Assembly: GCA_023391015.1 (NCBI GenBank)
Contig: JAEWBT010000142.1
Span: forward strand, 1-21,761
Direction of reading: 5' to 3'
Origin: Bacteroidota bacterium
GTDB taxonomy: Bacteria; Bacteroidota; Bacteroidia; Chitinophagales; Chitinophagaceae
Length of the DNA: 21,761 nt
The notes below the pieces were generated by a model that saw nothing but the letters and a program-made list of their open reading frames with translations, did not search any database and was not told the origin of the DNA. Shown one piece after another: positions 13,218 through 21,214 of this stretch (the first letter of the stretch is position 1; each line of letters opens with the position of its first letter). A program made the translations under genes and the position numbers.

Positions 13218-15338
13218 CTATCCCACCCCTACCCAGCAGCGCGATTGCAGGCTTTCGATGGCCGCAAGGCTCGCTTTGGTGGTGTTGAGAATCTCGTCAA
13301 ACGGAATCAGCGCCGGGCCGCCGCTCTTCAACCGCTCGCGCAACAGGGCAAACTGCGCTTTGTGGCCTTTATCCAACCCGGTTTTCAGCTTCGTAAATCC
13401 TTTAAAACCATAGCCTTCCGTAGTGCGGAAGTTGTCCATGATAAGGGTACGCTCCTGGCTGTACACTTCTACCCGCTCTTTGGAATAGGCCTTGGAGCCG
13501 TTGGAGAAATAATTGATCACCCCGGTGCTGCCATTTTCGTATTCCAACAAAATAGACGCATTGTCGGTATTGGCCTGCGGTGCGGGGCCCATCGCGTTCA
13601 TACAAACGGCCTTGATGCGGCTGCCCGTCAGGAAGGTGATGAGGTCCATAAAGTGGCAGGCCTCGCCAATGATGCGCCCGCCGCCCACCAGCATATCGTG
13701 CACCCACACATTGGCGGGAATGGCCCCGGCATTCATCGTGGCAATCACGTTCATCGGTGCGCTGCCCAGGAGGCTTTTCATTTTTTGGATGTGCGGCGAG
13801 AAGCGGCGGTTAAAGCCCACCGTCACAGTGGTCTTGCCGTCGTAGGCGGCCAGCACGTCTTGCAGCCCGGTTTCATTAATCACCAGCGGCTTTTCCACAA
13901 ACACATGCTTGCCGGCCCGCAGGCTTTCCGCCGTCATGGAGGCGTGTTGGTTGTGGCGGGTGGTGATGAGGACCATCGCGACCGCCGGGTCTTGCAGGAT
14001 GGTTTTGTAGTCGGTGGTGCTGTTGGCGATGCCGTATTTTTTGGCCAGCGCCGTTCCGGACACGCCGCCTGCCGAGGCAATGGATACGAGGTTGGCACCT
14101 GCTTCCTTGAGGGCGGGCAGCATGGTCATTTTGGTGAAATTTCCCGCCCCGATAATGCCCATACCGTCGTTAGCGGGGGCAAAACTTCCGGAAACCGTTC
14201 CGGAAACCGGCACCACCGTGTCGGGCTTTGCGTCTTCGCGGTATTCGAGGATGGAAGCAATGGACCCTTGCTGACTGATGTTGTCGTAGATGCGGCCATA
14301 GTCTTCCAGCGGCACGCGCTCGGTAATGAGGGATTTTACCTCCAGCTTTCCGGAACGGATGGCTTCGAGGATGGCCTCAAAATTGCGTTTCTCCGTCCAG
14401 CGCACAAACGGCAGGGGGTAATCGTTGCCGCGCCGCTCGTAGTCGTCGTCGTAGCGACCGGGACCATACGAGCAGCTCACCTGAAAGGAAAGTTCTTTTT
14501 CGTAGAAATCGGCCCGGCTGATATCAAGGCCAATCACGCCCACCAGCACAATGCGGCCCCGCTTGCGGCTCATGTGGGCAGCCTGGGCAATAATGTCGTT
14601 GGTTTTGGCCGAAGCCGTGATGATGACCCCATCGGCCCCGATGTTATCGGTAAGGGCCTGCACGTAGTTCACGATGTCGGTGCCGTCTTTAGGGTTGATG
14701 GCATCCACGCCTTTGCGGCGGGCGATTTCCACCTTGGCCGCGTCGAGATCGATGCCTACTACGCGGCAGCCATTGGCCACCAGGAGTTCGGCGGTGAGCA
14801 GTCCAATCAATCCCAGCCCTACGACCACAATGGTTTCGCCGAGCGTGGGGTTGCAGAGGCGGATGCCTTGCAGGCCGATAGAGCCAATGACGGTGAAAGC
14901 GGCTTCCTCGTCGGAAACGCCGTCGGGAATGCGGGCCGCGAGGTTTTTGGGAACAGAGACAAACTCGGCGTGCTGCCCGTTGGAGGCCACGCGGTCGCCT
15001 ACTTTAAACTCCGAAACGCCTTCGCCTACGGCAATGACGCGGCCCACGTTGCAATAGCCCAGCGGCAGGGGTTGTTCCAGCTTGTTGAAGACGGCTTCGA
15101 GCGTGGGTTTCAGGCCTTCGGTTTTCACCTTATCGAGCACTTGCCTGACCTTATCGGGTTGGGCGCGGGCTTTTTGCAGGAGATTGGCCTTGCCAAACTC
15201 TACCAGCATGCGCTCGGTGCCGAGAGACACAAGGCTGCGGGTGGTCTGGATGAGGATATGACCGCGGGAGACGGTGGGTGCGGGCACCTCTTCGAGGATG
15301 GTCTGGCCGGTTTTAAAAGACTGGATGATTTGTTTCAT
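13218..15338 (-). CDS. Bi-domain oxidoreductase: zinc-type alcohol dehydrogenase (MDR) fused to Gfo/Idh/MocA dehydrogenase
   Basis: 706 aa, the normal length of this fusion family. Residues 1-365 are an MDR dehydrogenase: GRVIAVGEGVSEFKVGDRVASNGQHAEF (GroES-like), then NAD(P)-binding GLGLIG (174-179). Residues 390-706 are a Gfo/Idh/MocA domain: GIIGAGNFTK (394-403), EKPL (482-485), GGRIIGEACHFMDLITFLTG. These bi-domain proteins are common in Bacteroidota polysaccharide loci, often next to heparinase II/III-family genes, and their substrate is not established to my knowledge; a nucleotide or polymer sugar is assumed. The start ATG overlaps the stop of the Wzy-like gene (ATGA, 15335-15338), so translation is coupled to the upstream operon. 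Local base composition is clearly richer in GC than the preceding polymerase gene. The long plus-strand frame opposite is a shadow. Confidence 0.92.
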   Translation of the reverse strand: MKQIIQSFKTGQTILEEVPAPTVSRGHILIQTTRSLVSLGTERMLVEFGKANLLQKARAQPDKVRQVLDKVKTEGLKPTLEAVFNKLEQPLPLGYCNVGRVIAVGEGVSEFKVGDRVASNGQHAEFVSVPKNLAARIPDGVSDEEAAFTVIGSIGLQGIRLCNPTLGETIVVVGLGLIGLLTAELLVANGCRVVGIDLDAAKVEIARRKGVDAINPKDGTDIVNYVQALTDNIGADGVIITASAKTNDIIAQAAHMSRKRGRIVLVGVIGLDISRADFYEKELSFQVSCSYGPGRYDDDYERRGNDYPLPFVRWTEKRNFEAILEAIRSGKLEVKSLITERVPLEDYGRIYDNISQQGSIASILEYREDAKPDTVVPVSGTVSGSFAPANDGMGIIGAGNFTKMTMLPALKEAGANLVSIASAGGVSGTALAKKYGIANSTTDYKTILQDPAVAMVLITTRHNQHASMTAESLRAGKHVFVEKPLVINETGLQDVLAAYDGKTTVTVGFNRRFSPHIQKMKSLLGSAPMNVIATMNAGAIPANVWVHDMLVGGGRIIGEACHFMDLITFLTGSRIKAVCMNAMGPAPQANTDNASILLEYENGSTGVINYFSNGSKAYSKERVEVYSQERTLIMDNFRTTEGYGFKGFTKLKTGLDKGHKAQFALLRERLKSGGPALIPFDEILNTTKASLAAIESLQSRCWVGVG

Positions 15339-16612
15339 GGGGCGTTTTGAGATGAAGCTAAGCGTTGGTTAACTTCATGAAGCTGTGGAAAAGCATTAGA
15401 ACGAGTCTTTCTTTTAGTGCCGATTTGAGGGTTAATCAGTACTAACATGGAAAGGCACCAGAACTGTACAGAAGTATAAATAGCACCTGAGCTAAGGCCG
15501 AAAAGAAAGAAATTAAGAAAAATAATGCAGACTGGCAGCCAAGCCGAATAATTTAATTTTTTAAAAAAGTACCTTAAGACTTTGTATAGGTATATTATAA
15601 AAAAAACACCTCCGGCCATTCCAGTAGCCATGAATATCTCTATAATAATGTTATGCGGATATTGGAAGACAATACGACGTTCAAACATTTGGCTACCCAA
15701 AAAGGGATGATCTACAAAATCGGTTAGTGCTGATTCCCATATTTTCAATCTAATTAGACCACTTTCATCCTGCAATGCTTGTAATCGCTGAAACAAGGCT
15801 AGCTGTTCTAAATTAGCAGATAGCACAACAAAAAGCCCTCCACACATTAAAATTATTACTAATAATAAACTATGTGCTTTGGAGGAACGTCTGGACTTAT
15901 AGGATTGAATGGCAATGCCTAATAGTAATGTGATAACAGGTAAACGAGAGGCCCCCAATAATAAAAGAGCAGCCCCTATTACAAATGTAATTAATGTTGA
16001 TGCCTTTTTCAAAATACCATTAGACACAAACAAATATGTAAAGGACAAGAGAGCAAGACCGGAACCATAAACGCTCAAAAGTAGTCCACTAACGACATTT
16101 TGGCCTTCCTCATCCTGCACAGCAGTGCGCTGGCTCAAGAGTTGATTAATGCCTGTTCCTGATTGAGAGGAGACCGCATAGAGCATCACACCTCCAACAA
16201 TCGAAAAGCCATAATAAAGCCCTCTATTTAGGAGCGGTAAATCTTCCGGTCGTATAACGATATTGGCTACCGCTAGACAAGGAATAAAACTAGCAAATAC
16301 AGCATAAAAAAAGAAATAACTAAAATCATGATTACCGTAAGTAGGAATCTCCCTATAAAGCAAATCATATACAAGTCTTATAGAATACACAATAAAAAAT
16401 GCAAGAATAGCTTTATAAGCTAAAGGGGAAACATTTTGTGATCGCCTTCTCCGGAAGAGTATAGGTAATGCCATAATTACATATAGCGCCCTATACACAA
16501 GAGATAGAATATTATCATTTATATTAAACAATACACGAATACTACCAACGATAGGATAACCAATCAAAAGTAATACAAGAAAAAATATGTCGAATTTTAT
16601 CCACCTACCCAT
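15335..16612 (-). CDS. O-antigen/capsule polymerase-like membrane protein (Wzy type)
   Basis: 425 aa with about ten to twelve hydrophobic helices. The larger soluble loop in the second half contains RLQALQDESGLIRLKIWESALTDFVDHPFLGSQMF followed by the YPHNIIIEIFMATGMAGGVFF segment, the HN..xE......G..G pattern seen at the end of the Wzy_C/O-antigen ligase-type loop. It should join undecaprenyl-linked repeat units on the periplasmic side after flipping by the Wzx homologue. Wzy proteins are poorly conserved, so the assignment rests on topology, that motif and context. The gene is visibly AT-richer than its neighbours, lacks the TTCCGGAA palindrome, and shares an ATGA overlap with the next gene. 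WaaL-like ligase is the alternative. Confidence 0.82.
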   Translation of the reverse strand: MGRWIKFDIFFLVLLLIGYPIVGSIRVLFNINDNILSLVYRALYVIMALPILFRRRRSQNVSPLAYKAILAFFIVYSIRLVYDLLYREIPTYGNHDFSYFFFYAVFASFIPCLAVANIVIRPEDLPLLNRGLYYGFSIVGGVMLYAVSSQSGTGINQLLSQRTAVQDEEGQNVVSGLLLSVYGSGLALLSFTYLFVSNGILKKASTLITFVIGAALLLLGASRLPVITLLLGIAIQSYKSRRSSKAHSLLLVIILMCGGLFVVLSANLEQLALFQRLQALQDESGLIRLKIWESALTDFVDHPFLGSQMFERRIVFQYPHNIIIEIFMATGMAGGVFFIIYLYKVLRYFFKKLNYSAWLPVCIIFLNFFLFGLSSGAIYTSVQFWCLSMLVLINPQIGTKRKTRSNAFPQLHEVNQRLASSQNAP

Positions 16613-16685
16613 AAAGTAAACCGTGTTTTATATAAACAAATTTTAAATCTATTTTATTATAAAAATTAAATACTGAAGGGATAGT

Positions 16686-16693
16686 CAAATTTA
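16686..16693 (-). promoter_or_regulatory. Candidate -7 box (TAAATTTG) upstream of the Wzy-like gene
   Basis: TAAATTTG on the minus strand fits TAnnTTTG, 74 bases before the polymerase ATG, in the 96-base very AT-rich gap 16613-16708. In such AT-rich DNA a chance match is likely. No -33 TTG at the right distance. Confidence 0.25.
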
Positions 16694-16708
16694 TATTGAT
16701 AAAAATGA

Positions 16709-17182
16709 TTAGTTTTTCCGGTAGCGAATAAGCCGCGCCGGGTTACCGCCATAGATAGCGTTGGGTTCCACATCGCGGGTAACCACTGCACCAGAGGCGA
16801 CTACCGCACCTTCTCCAATGGTTACCCCCTGCATCAGAATGGCACCGTGACCAATCCAGACGTTATCTTGGATGTACGTGGTTTTGAATTCATCGCGACC
16901 GCTCAGCCGGATTGGGCCTTCTATATAGTCAATCTTATGGTCACCGCCTACCAGAGATACAAATGAGGCAAAGAGTACGTCATTACCAATGACAGTATCC
17001 GTAGCAAGGTGGCAATAGTTCCCCATGTAGAAGTTGTTACCTACGGTGATTTTATTTTTACTGCTCACCGAACATCCCCGCCCGCAAAAGAAAGATTTTC
17101 CTACCCGGAAGGCCGGGCTACGCATCTGAAGTTGTTTTAAGCGGTAGAAACGTAGAAAAGCTCTTCTTATCTTGTTGATCAT
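16709..17182 (-). CDS. Hexapeptide-repeat acyltransferase (WcaF/maltose-acetyltransferase-like)
   Basis: 157 aa. Left-handed beta-helix repeats run from about residue 30 to 145: ITVGNNFYMGNYCHLATDTVIGNDVLFASFVSLVGG, then the family-typical IQDNVWIGHGAILMQGVTIGEGAVVASGAVVTRDV and the cap GGNPARLIRYR. The conserved His of WIGHGAI is a likely catalytic base in this group. It probably O-acetylates a sugar of the repeat unit with acetyl-CoA; the acceptor is unknown. Its start overlaps the stop of the upstream GT4 gene by four bases (ATGA), so it is part of the same operon. Confidence 0.88.
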   Translation of the reverse strand: MINKIRRAFLRFYRLKQLQMRSPAFRVGKSFFCGRGCSVSSKNKITVGNNFYMGNYCHLATDTVIGNDVLFASFVSLVGGDHKIDYIEGPIRLSGRDEFKTTYIQDNVWIGHGAILMQGVTIGEGAVVASGAVVTRDVEPNAIYGGNPARLIRYRKN

Positions 17183-18342
17183 TCCGTGGTAGTTTTTTCT
17201 AAGAGACTTGTATAGACATCCAGATACCTGTCAGCAATATGATCCCAAGAATAGGGATAGGTGTTTTGGGAAATCTCGGTATGATTTATTTGTCCGGCCT
17301 GTTTTTGCTCAAAATACTGATCAATCTGTGCGGTAAGTTCTTCTACTGTATCGAAAAGAACGCCCCTGCCGTTTTCTACACGGTCTTCGAGTCCTGGAAT
17401 AGATCGGTAGAGCAGAATGGGTGTGCCGCATCCGTTGGCTTCGATAGTAGTGATAGATATAGATCCCGGGAAAACGGCTACATCAATAAAGTTGTAGAAG
17501 TCCCGTAGTTGCGTTTTATCCAGCAGCGGCTTTGTAACAAGCTGGACACCCACTGAAGCCGCTCTTGTTTTTAGAACAGCAGCTTCTGTGTCTGCCTCTT
17601 CTTTAAAACCAGCAATAAGGCAGTCTATCTGTGATTTATATTTGCTTTTGCCAATCGCTTCTACCAAAGTAGCCACACGCTTTTCGGGGTTAATTTTACC
17701 GGCAAAACCGATGACCAGACGCTCGGTTTCGTTGTTGCGTCCGTTTTCCAGAATTTTGAAATGCGTAGCATCATAGCCCAAAGGGATAATCATCATTTGT
17801 GCATCCGGAATCTGATATTTTTCTTGCAGAAATTGATAGGTTGCCTTGTTAGGAACAATAATTTTAAGAAACTTCTTTTCCCACTTTTTATATAGATCCC
17901 GGTTGAGGCGATGATACACACGGGCTATCAGGCTTTCCTTTCGCATGGTAGGATTGGAATGGTCATTTGCAACCACCACCATGCGCTTATTTTGACGACT
18001 GATATAACGCAGAGTGTACCAGGTAAGAAAATTTCCAATTCCCAGAAAATGCACAACATCCGGGTTGGCTTCTTTAAAACAAGCTTTTAGGCCAGAGCGA
18101 TCTGCTGGCAGTTGTTTATCGAAAAATTCTCTGCTTCGAAGTCGGAACACTTTATAGGCGCTATATTGTTCAACACCGGCCTGACAATGCTGCAGTTTTA
18201 AGTAGGGGCGCCAAGCTTTATTTATTTTATCTGTTGAAAGAAAATAAACCTTATGTCCTTTTCGGGCAAACTGTTCTCCCAAATAATGAACATGGTATTT
18301 TAGTTCATCCTGAAAAAAATTCCATACATTCAAAATATTCAT
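17179..18342 (-). CDS. Glycosyltransferase family 4
   Basis: 387 aa GT-B protein. The N-terminal acceptor domain begins MNILNVWNFFQDELKYHVHYL and includes DVVHFLGIGNFLTWYTLRYI. The C-terminal donor domain starts with LVIGFAGKINPEKRVATLVEAI (the Lys/Arg that contacts the donor phosphates), then DCLIAGF. The GT4 acidic signature is in ISITTIEANGCGTPILLYRSIPGLEDRV, where the first Glu sits in the E-x7-E position and the second place is shifted. It probably adds one sugar of the repeat unit in the cytosol. Overlaps by four bases with both the flippase gene and the acyltransferase gene, so translation is likely coupled. Donor sugar unknown. Confidence 0.88.
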   Translation of the reverse strand: MNILNVWNFFQDELKYHVHYLGEQFARKGHKVYFLSTDKINKAWRPYLKLQHCQAGVEQYSAYKVFRLRSREFFDKQLPADRSGLKACFKEANPDVVHFLGIGNFLTWYTLRYISRQNKRMVVVANDHSNPTMRKESLIARVYHRLNRDLYKKWEKKFLKIIVPNKATYQFLQEKYQIPDAQMMIIPLGYDATHFKILENGRNNETERLVIGFAGKINPEKRVATLVEAIGKSKYKSQIDCLIAGFKEEADTEAAVLKTRAASVGVQLVTKPLLDKTQLRDFYNFIDVAVFPGSISITTIEANGCGTPILLYRSIPGLEDRVENGRGVLFDTVEELTAQIDQYFEQKQAGQINHTEISQNTYPYSWDHIADRYLDVYTSLLEKTTTE

Positions 18343-19595
18343 CGTGTGGTATTGGCTTGAATGATTTTCTTAAGAACGAAGAAATAGACGATATAGGAAA
18401 CCGTCCAGGCAAAGCCTAACCACGTTATAAACGTGACAAAAGGCCATTTTAAATAGAAAGCAGCTGCAAAAACGCTTACGCTTAGCAGTAGGGAAACCAA
18501 ATCATAAAACAGCTTGCTTTTTTGGCCATTGAATACAAATACAATCCGCGACAACGGTATGATGCACAAACTGCAAAAAGACCACAGTGCCATGCGGGAA
18601 GCAGCTGTACCGGCAATACGCCACTCCGCACCAAACAATACAGCAAACAGGTTTTCTCCCCAGAAAGTAATAACCAACGTTGGGCCGATACCCACAGCCG
18701 CCAGCAGAAGAAATGTTCGGTTGAAATTCCGGTTTATGTTTCCTTTGGAAGCCATTTTATGATGGAAAACATCTGCCAGGGCATTGCCGATAAAAACAAT
18801 TGGAACAGCAAGCGTTTTCTGAACCAAAGAAAAATAACCGCCATACTGGGTTCCATATACAGAGATTATAAACGGAATGGGCAGCGTAATAGAAAGACTG
18901 TTAATAAGTGTTGATACGATAGCGTATTTATAATAGTCGGAGTTGCGCTGAATGGTTGTTAGGAAAGTGCTTTTGTCATAATTCCGGAAACCAGCTTTAA
19001 ACACCTTTACCCTGCCCTTCAAAAGCTTGTTGGTACCCAGCATGCGTCCGGCCGCTTCGCCAACAATCAGGCCGATATAAGAAGGACCTATAAAACCGCC
19101 TCCCACTTGAATGATTACCCGGCCAATGTTCTTGCGCAATTCCAATGCCGACAGGGTACTGAAGTTTCCCTCCTGCAACACCCAATACCGCATGATAGAG
19201 AAGATAGCAAAGGAAAGCAGCGTAATAAACACAATAGGAATATTCCACCAGTCCAGTATTCCATAGCCAAAAAAACTTCCGGAAATCAACCCGCCAAAAA
19301 GGACTGTACACATCACCGACATAGCCAGAGAAATCCCAAAAGCGGTCAGGGTAAGATTTACCTTTTCACGAGTGCCTTTCAGGTTTACAAGTGATAGTTC
19401 CAGTCGCCAGGTAGCAATGGGAGAAACCAACATAATGAAGCTCAGAAAGAGCGAAAGCTTTCCAAAGTCGGCAGGCGTGTAAAGCCTCGATAATACAGGA
19501 GCTGCCAGCAGGTTAAGGACCTGTCCAATCAGCGTAGCGCCGGTAAGTTTGCCAATATTGGCAAGCGACTTTGATCTTAAGGCTGCTCTTAGCAC
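18339..19595 (-). CDS. Oligosaccharide flippase, Wzx type
   Basis: 418 aa polytopic protein with about twelve hydrophobic segments. The N-terminal segment LANIGKLTGATLIGQVLNLLAAPVLSRLYTPADFGKLSLFLSF is the signature of the polysaccharide biosynthesis (Polysacc_synt) flippase family, with the YTPADFG turn after the first helices. It should move the undecaprenyl-linked repeat unit across the inner membrane before Wzy polymerises it. Its start overlaps the dehydrogenase gene by seven bases and its end overlaps the GT4 gene by four. Two TTCCGGAA copies are in the gene. No gene symbol is given because Wzx names are locus-specific. Confidence 0.9.
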   Translation of the reverse strand: MLRAALRSKSLANIGKLTGATLIGQVLNLLAAPVLSRLYTPADFGKLSLFLSFIMLVSPIATWRLELSLVNLKGTREKVNLTLTAFGISLAMSVMCTVLFGGLISGSFFGYGILDWWNIPIVFITLLSFAIFSIMRYWVLQEGNFSTLSALELRKNIGRVIIQVGGGFIGPSYIGLIVGEAAGRMLGTNKLLKGRVKVFKAGFRNYDKSTFLTTIQRNSDYYKYAIVSTLINSLSITLPIPFIISVYGTQYGGYFSLVQKTLAVPIVFIGNALADVFHHKMASKGNINRNFNRTFLLLAAVGIGPTLVITFWGENLFAVLFGAEWRIAGTAASRMALWSFCSLCIIPLSRIVFVFNGQKSKLFYDLVSLLLSVSVFAAAFYLKWPFVTFITWLGFAWTVSYIVYFFVLKKIIQANTTR

Positions 19596-20650
19596 TTATA
19601 AATACGTTCAATAATCTCCACGACTTTGAGGCCTTCAAGCGCGTTGGTTGTGATGGCCGCTCGGTTTTGAAGCACGTCTACCACGTTTTCGATAACATAA
19701 TGGTGATTAGCCGCCGAACCTTTATAAAGCCCGTAATCGTTTCCTGGGTTAGTAGGAGCCAGCTCCGGCATCACATAATCTTTAACATGGCAGTACTCTA
19801 CTTTGTCCATGTATTGCCCACCAATCTTCACACTGCCGTTTTCGGCAATAATGGTCATGCTGCTTTCCAGGTTTTTATCCCACACAGAGGTCGAGTAATT
19901 AATACATCCCATACCACCGTTGGCAAAGTCGAAGGAAATAAAGCCACTGTCTTCAAAAGCAGTTAGGTCTGCATGGTTATGATCTGCCAGCCGCACATTG
20001 ATATTCTGAATATCCCCAAACAGCCAGTACAAAATATCGATAAAATGCGAAAACTGAGTGAAGAGTGTGCCACCGTCGAGGTCTTTGGTGCCATGCCAGG
20101 AGCCGGGTTTATAATAGCGGTCATCACGGTTCCAGTAGCAATTCAGCTGCACCATGAAAATCCTTCCCAGCTTTCCGCTTTCCACCAGCTCTTTGATCCA
20201 GACCGAAGGCGGCGAATAGCGGTTTTGCATCACAGCAAATACCTGCCGGTGCACCTGCAAGGCGCGGTAGATAACTTTTTCAGCATCGGCCTTGCTCAGC
20301 GCAATTGGTTTTTCTATAACTACATTCTTGCGGGCATCTAGGCACTGCAAGGCCTGTTGCGCATGATAGCCGTTAGGCGAGGCGATATTTATAACATCTA
20401 CCTCTGAGGCAATTTCAGAAGCCAGAAAGGTCTCCAGTGAGTCAAAGAAAGGTATATCGCCATAGGCCTCCAAGCCCAAGTCAGCGCGTGGCTTAACATC
20501 AATTAAGGCCAGCAGCTGCGACTCTTCATTGCGCTGAATCATCTCGGCATGGCGCTTGCCAATATGGCCGCAGCCCACTACGGCAAAGCCTATTTTTCCG
20601 GAAATTTTTGCTAATTCCGGCGCGGGGCTAGTCTTCGATTCTGGAAACAT
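19589..20650 (-). CDS. wlbA: Gfo/Idh/MocA dehydrogenase, WlbA/WbpB-like (UDP-GlcNAcA 3-dehydrogenase)
   Basis: 353 aa. NAD-binding GFAVVGCGHIGKRHAEMI (21-38), EKPIAL (113-118), then the subgroup-specific stretch MQNRYSPPSVWIKELVESGKLGRI and QLNCYWNRDDRYYKPGSWHGT, and the catalytic LDGGTLFTQFSHFIDILYWLFG with His202. The aromatic-rich NRYSP/YWNRDDRYY region is what I recognise from WlbA/WbpB, which oxidise C3 of UDP-GlcNAc uronic acid ahead of 3-amination. The extra residues before GFAVVG suggest MFPESKTS... may be a slightly long start, but it keeps the 23-base overlap with the acetyltransferase gene. Adjacent wlbB-like gene supports the assignment; wbpA- and wbpE-like partners are not in view. 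Confidence 0.87.
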   Translation of the reverse strand: MFPESKTSPAPELAKISGKIGFAVVGCGHIGKRHAEMIQRNEESQLLALIDVKPRADLGLEAYGDIPFFDSLETFLASEIASEVDVINIASPNGYHAQQALQCLDARKNVVIEKPIALSKADAEKVIYRALQVHRQVFAVMQNRYSPPSVWIKELVESGKLGRIFMVQLNCYWNRDDRYYKPGSWHGTKDLDGGTLFTQFSHFIDILYWLFGDIQNINVRLADHNHADLTAFEDSGFISFDFANGGMGCINYSTSVWDKNLESSMTIIAENGSVKIGGQYMDKVEYCHVKDYVMPELAPTNPGNDYGLYKGSAANHHYVIENVVDVLQNRAAITTNALEGLKVVEIIERIYKC

Positions 20651-21212
20651 GATTATTTTGAAGGGTATACTGTTGATTACTTTCCGGACAGGTAGCGATT
20701 CCGGCTTTATTGAAGTGCAGACGCTGGCCAGACTCGCTCATCCAGCCTATCTGCCGCGCGGGATTCCCTACCACCAGTGCATAATCCGGAACATCCTTGG
20801 TCACCACAGCGCCGGCACCGATAAAGGCATATTTGCCAAGCGCGGTTCCACACACGATTGTGGCATTTGCACCAATACTAACACCTTGCCGAACCAGTGT
20901 TTTGGAATATTGTCCTTTGCGGTTTACGGCGCTGCGCGGGTTCAGCACATTGGTGAAAACCATAGATGGCCCTAGGAAAACGTCGTCTTCGCAAACAACC
21001 CCTTCGTAGATCGAAACGTTGTTTTGTACTTTGACGTTTTTACCCAGCTTTACCTGCGGAAAAATCACGCAGTTTTGACCAATGCTGCAATCTTCGCCAA
21101 TCTCGCAACCAGCAAGAAGATGACAAAAGTGCCAGATTTTAGCGCCCGGTAGAATCACGGCTCCCGGATCTACAATAGCACTGGGATGAACAAAAAAGGA
21201 TTTCTCGGACAT
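20628..21212 (-). CDS. wlbB: N-acetyltransferase of the WlbB/WbpD type (UDP-3-amino-GlcNAcA N-acetyltransferase)
   Basis: 194 aa left-handed beta-helix protein. FFVHPSAIVDPGAVILPGAKIWHFCHLLAG opens the helix, with repeats IGEDCSIGQNCVIFPQVKLGKNVKVQNNVSIYEGV. The family hallmark DDVFLGPSMVFTNVLNPRSAVNRK (76-99) binds the uronate and acetyl-CoA. VGNPARQIGWMSESGQRL caps the helix. It would acetylate the 3-amino group of the uronate intermediate made with the WlbA homologue. It starts two bases after the stop of the kinase gene and overlaps wlbA by 23 bases. This overlap is longer than elsewhere in the operon. Confidence 0.88.
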   Translation of the reverse strand: MSEKSFFVHPSAIVDPGAVILPGAKIWHFCHLLAGCEIGEDCSIGQNCVIFPQVKLGKNVKVQNNVSIYEGVVCEDDVFLGPSMVFTNVLNPRSAVNRKGQYSKTLVRQGVSIGANATIVCGTALGKYAFIGAGAVVTKDVPDYALVVGNPARQIGWMSESGQRLHFNKAGIATCPESNQQYTLQNNHVSRIED

Positions 21213-21214
21213 AA

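Larger units (their letters stand above)
170..20603. repeat. Dispersed palindrome TTCCGGAA, 26 copies
   Basis: Hand-counted first positions: 170, 350, 569, 1943, 2774, 3016, 3903, 5530, 5812, 6049, 6718, 7262, 7846, 7932, 8603, 8694, 9660, 9793, 12278, 12476, 14186, 14198, 14348, 18982, 19277, 20596. Twelve extend to TTTCCGGAAA. 24 of 26 are inside genes. This entry records the dispersed family, not one continuous element. Confidence 0.85.

Noticed and set aside
13167..15350. 727-residue plus-strand open frame
   Set aside because: It lies opposite the bi-domain oxidoreductase, which has clear motifs on the minus strand; the plus frame is rich in His/Gly/Arg and without recognisable motifs, as expected of a GC-rich shadow.
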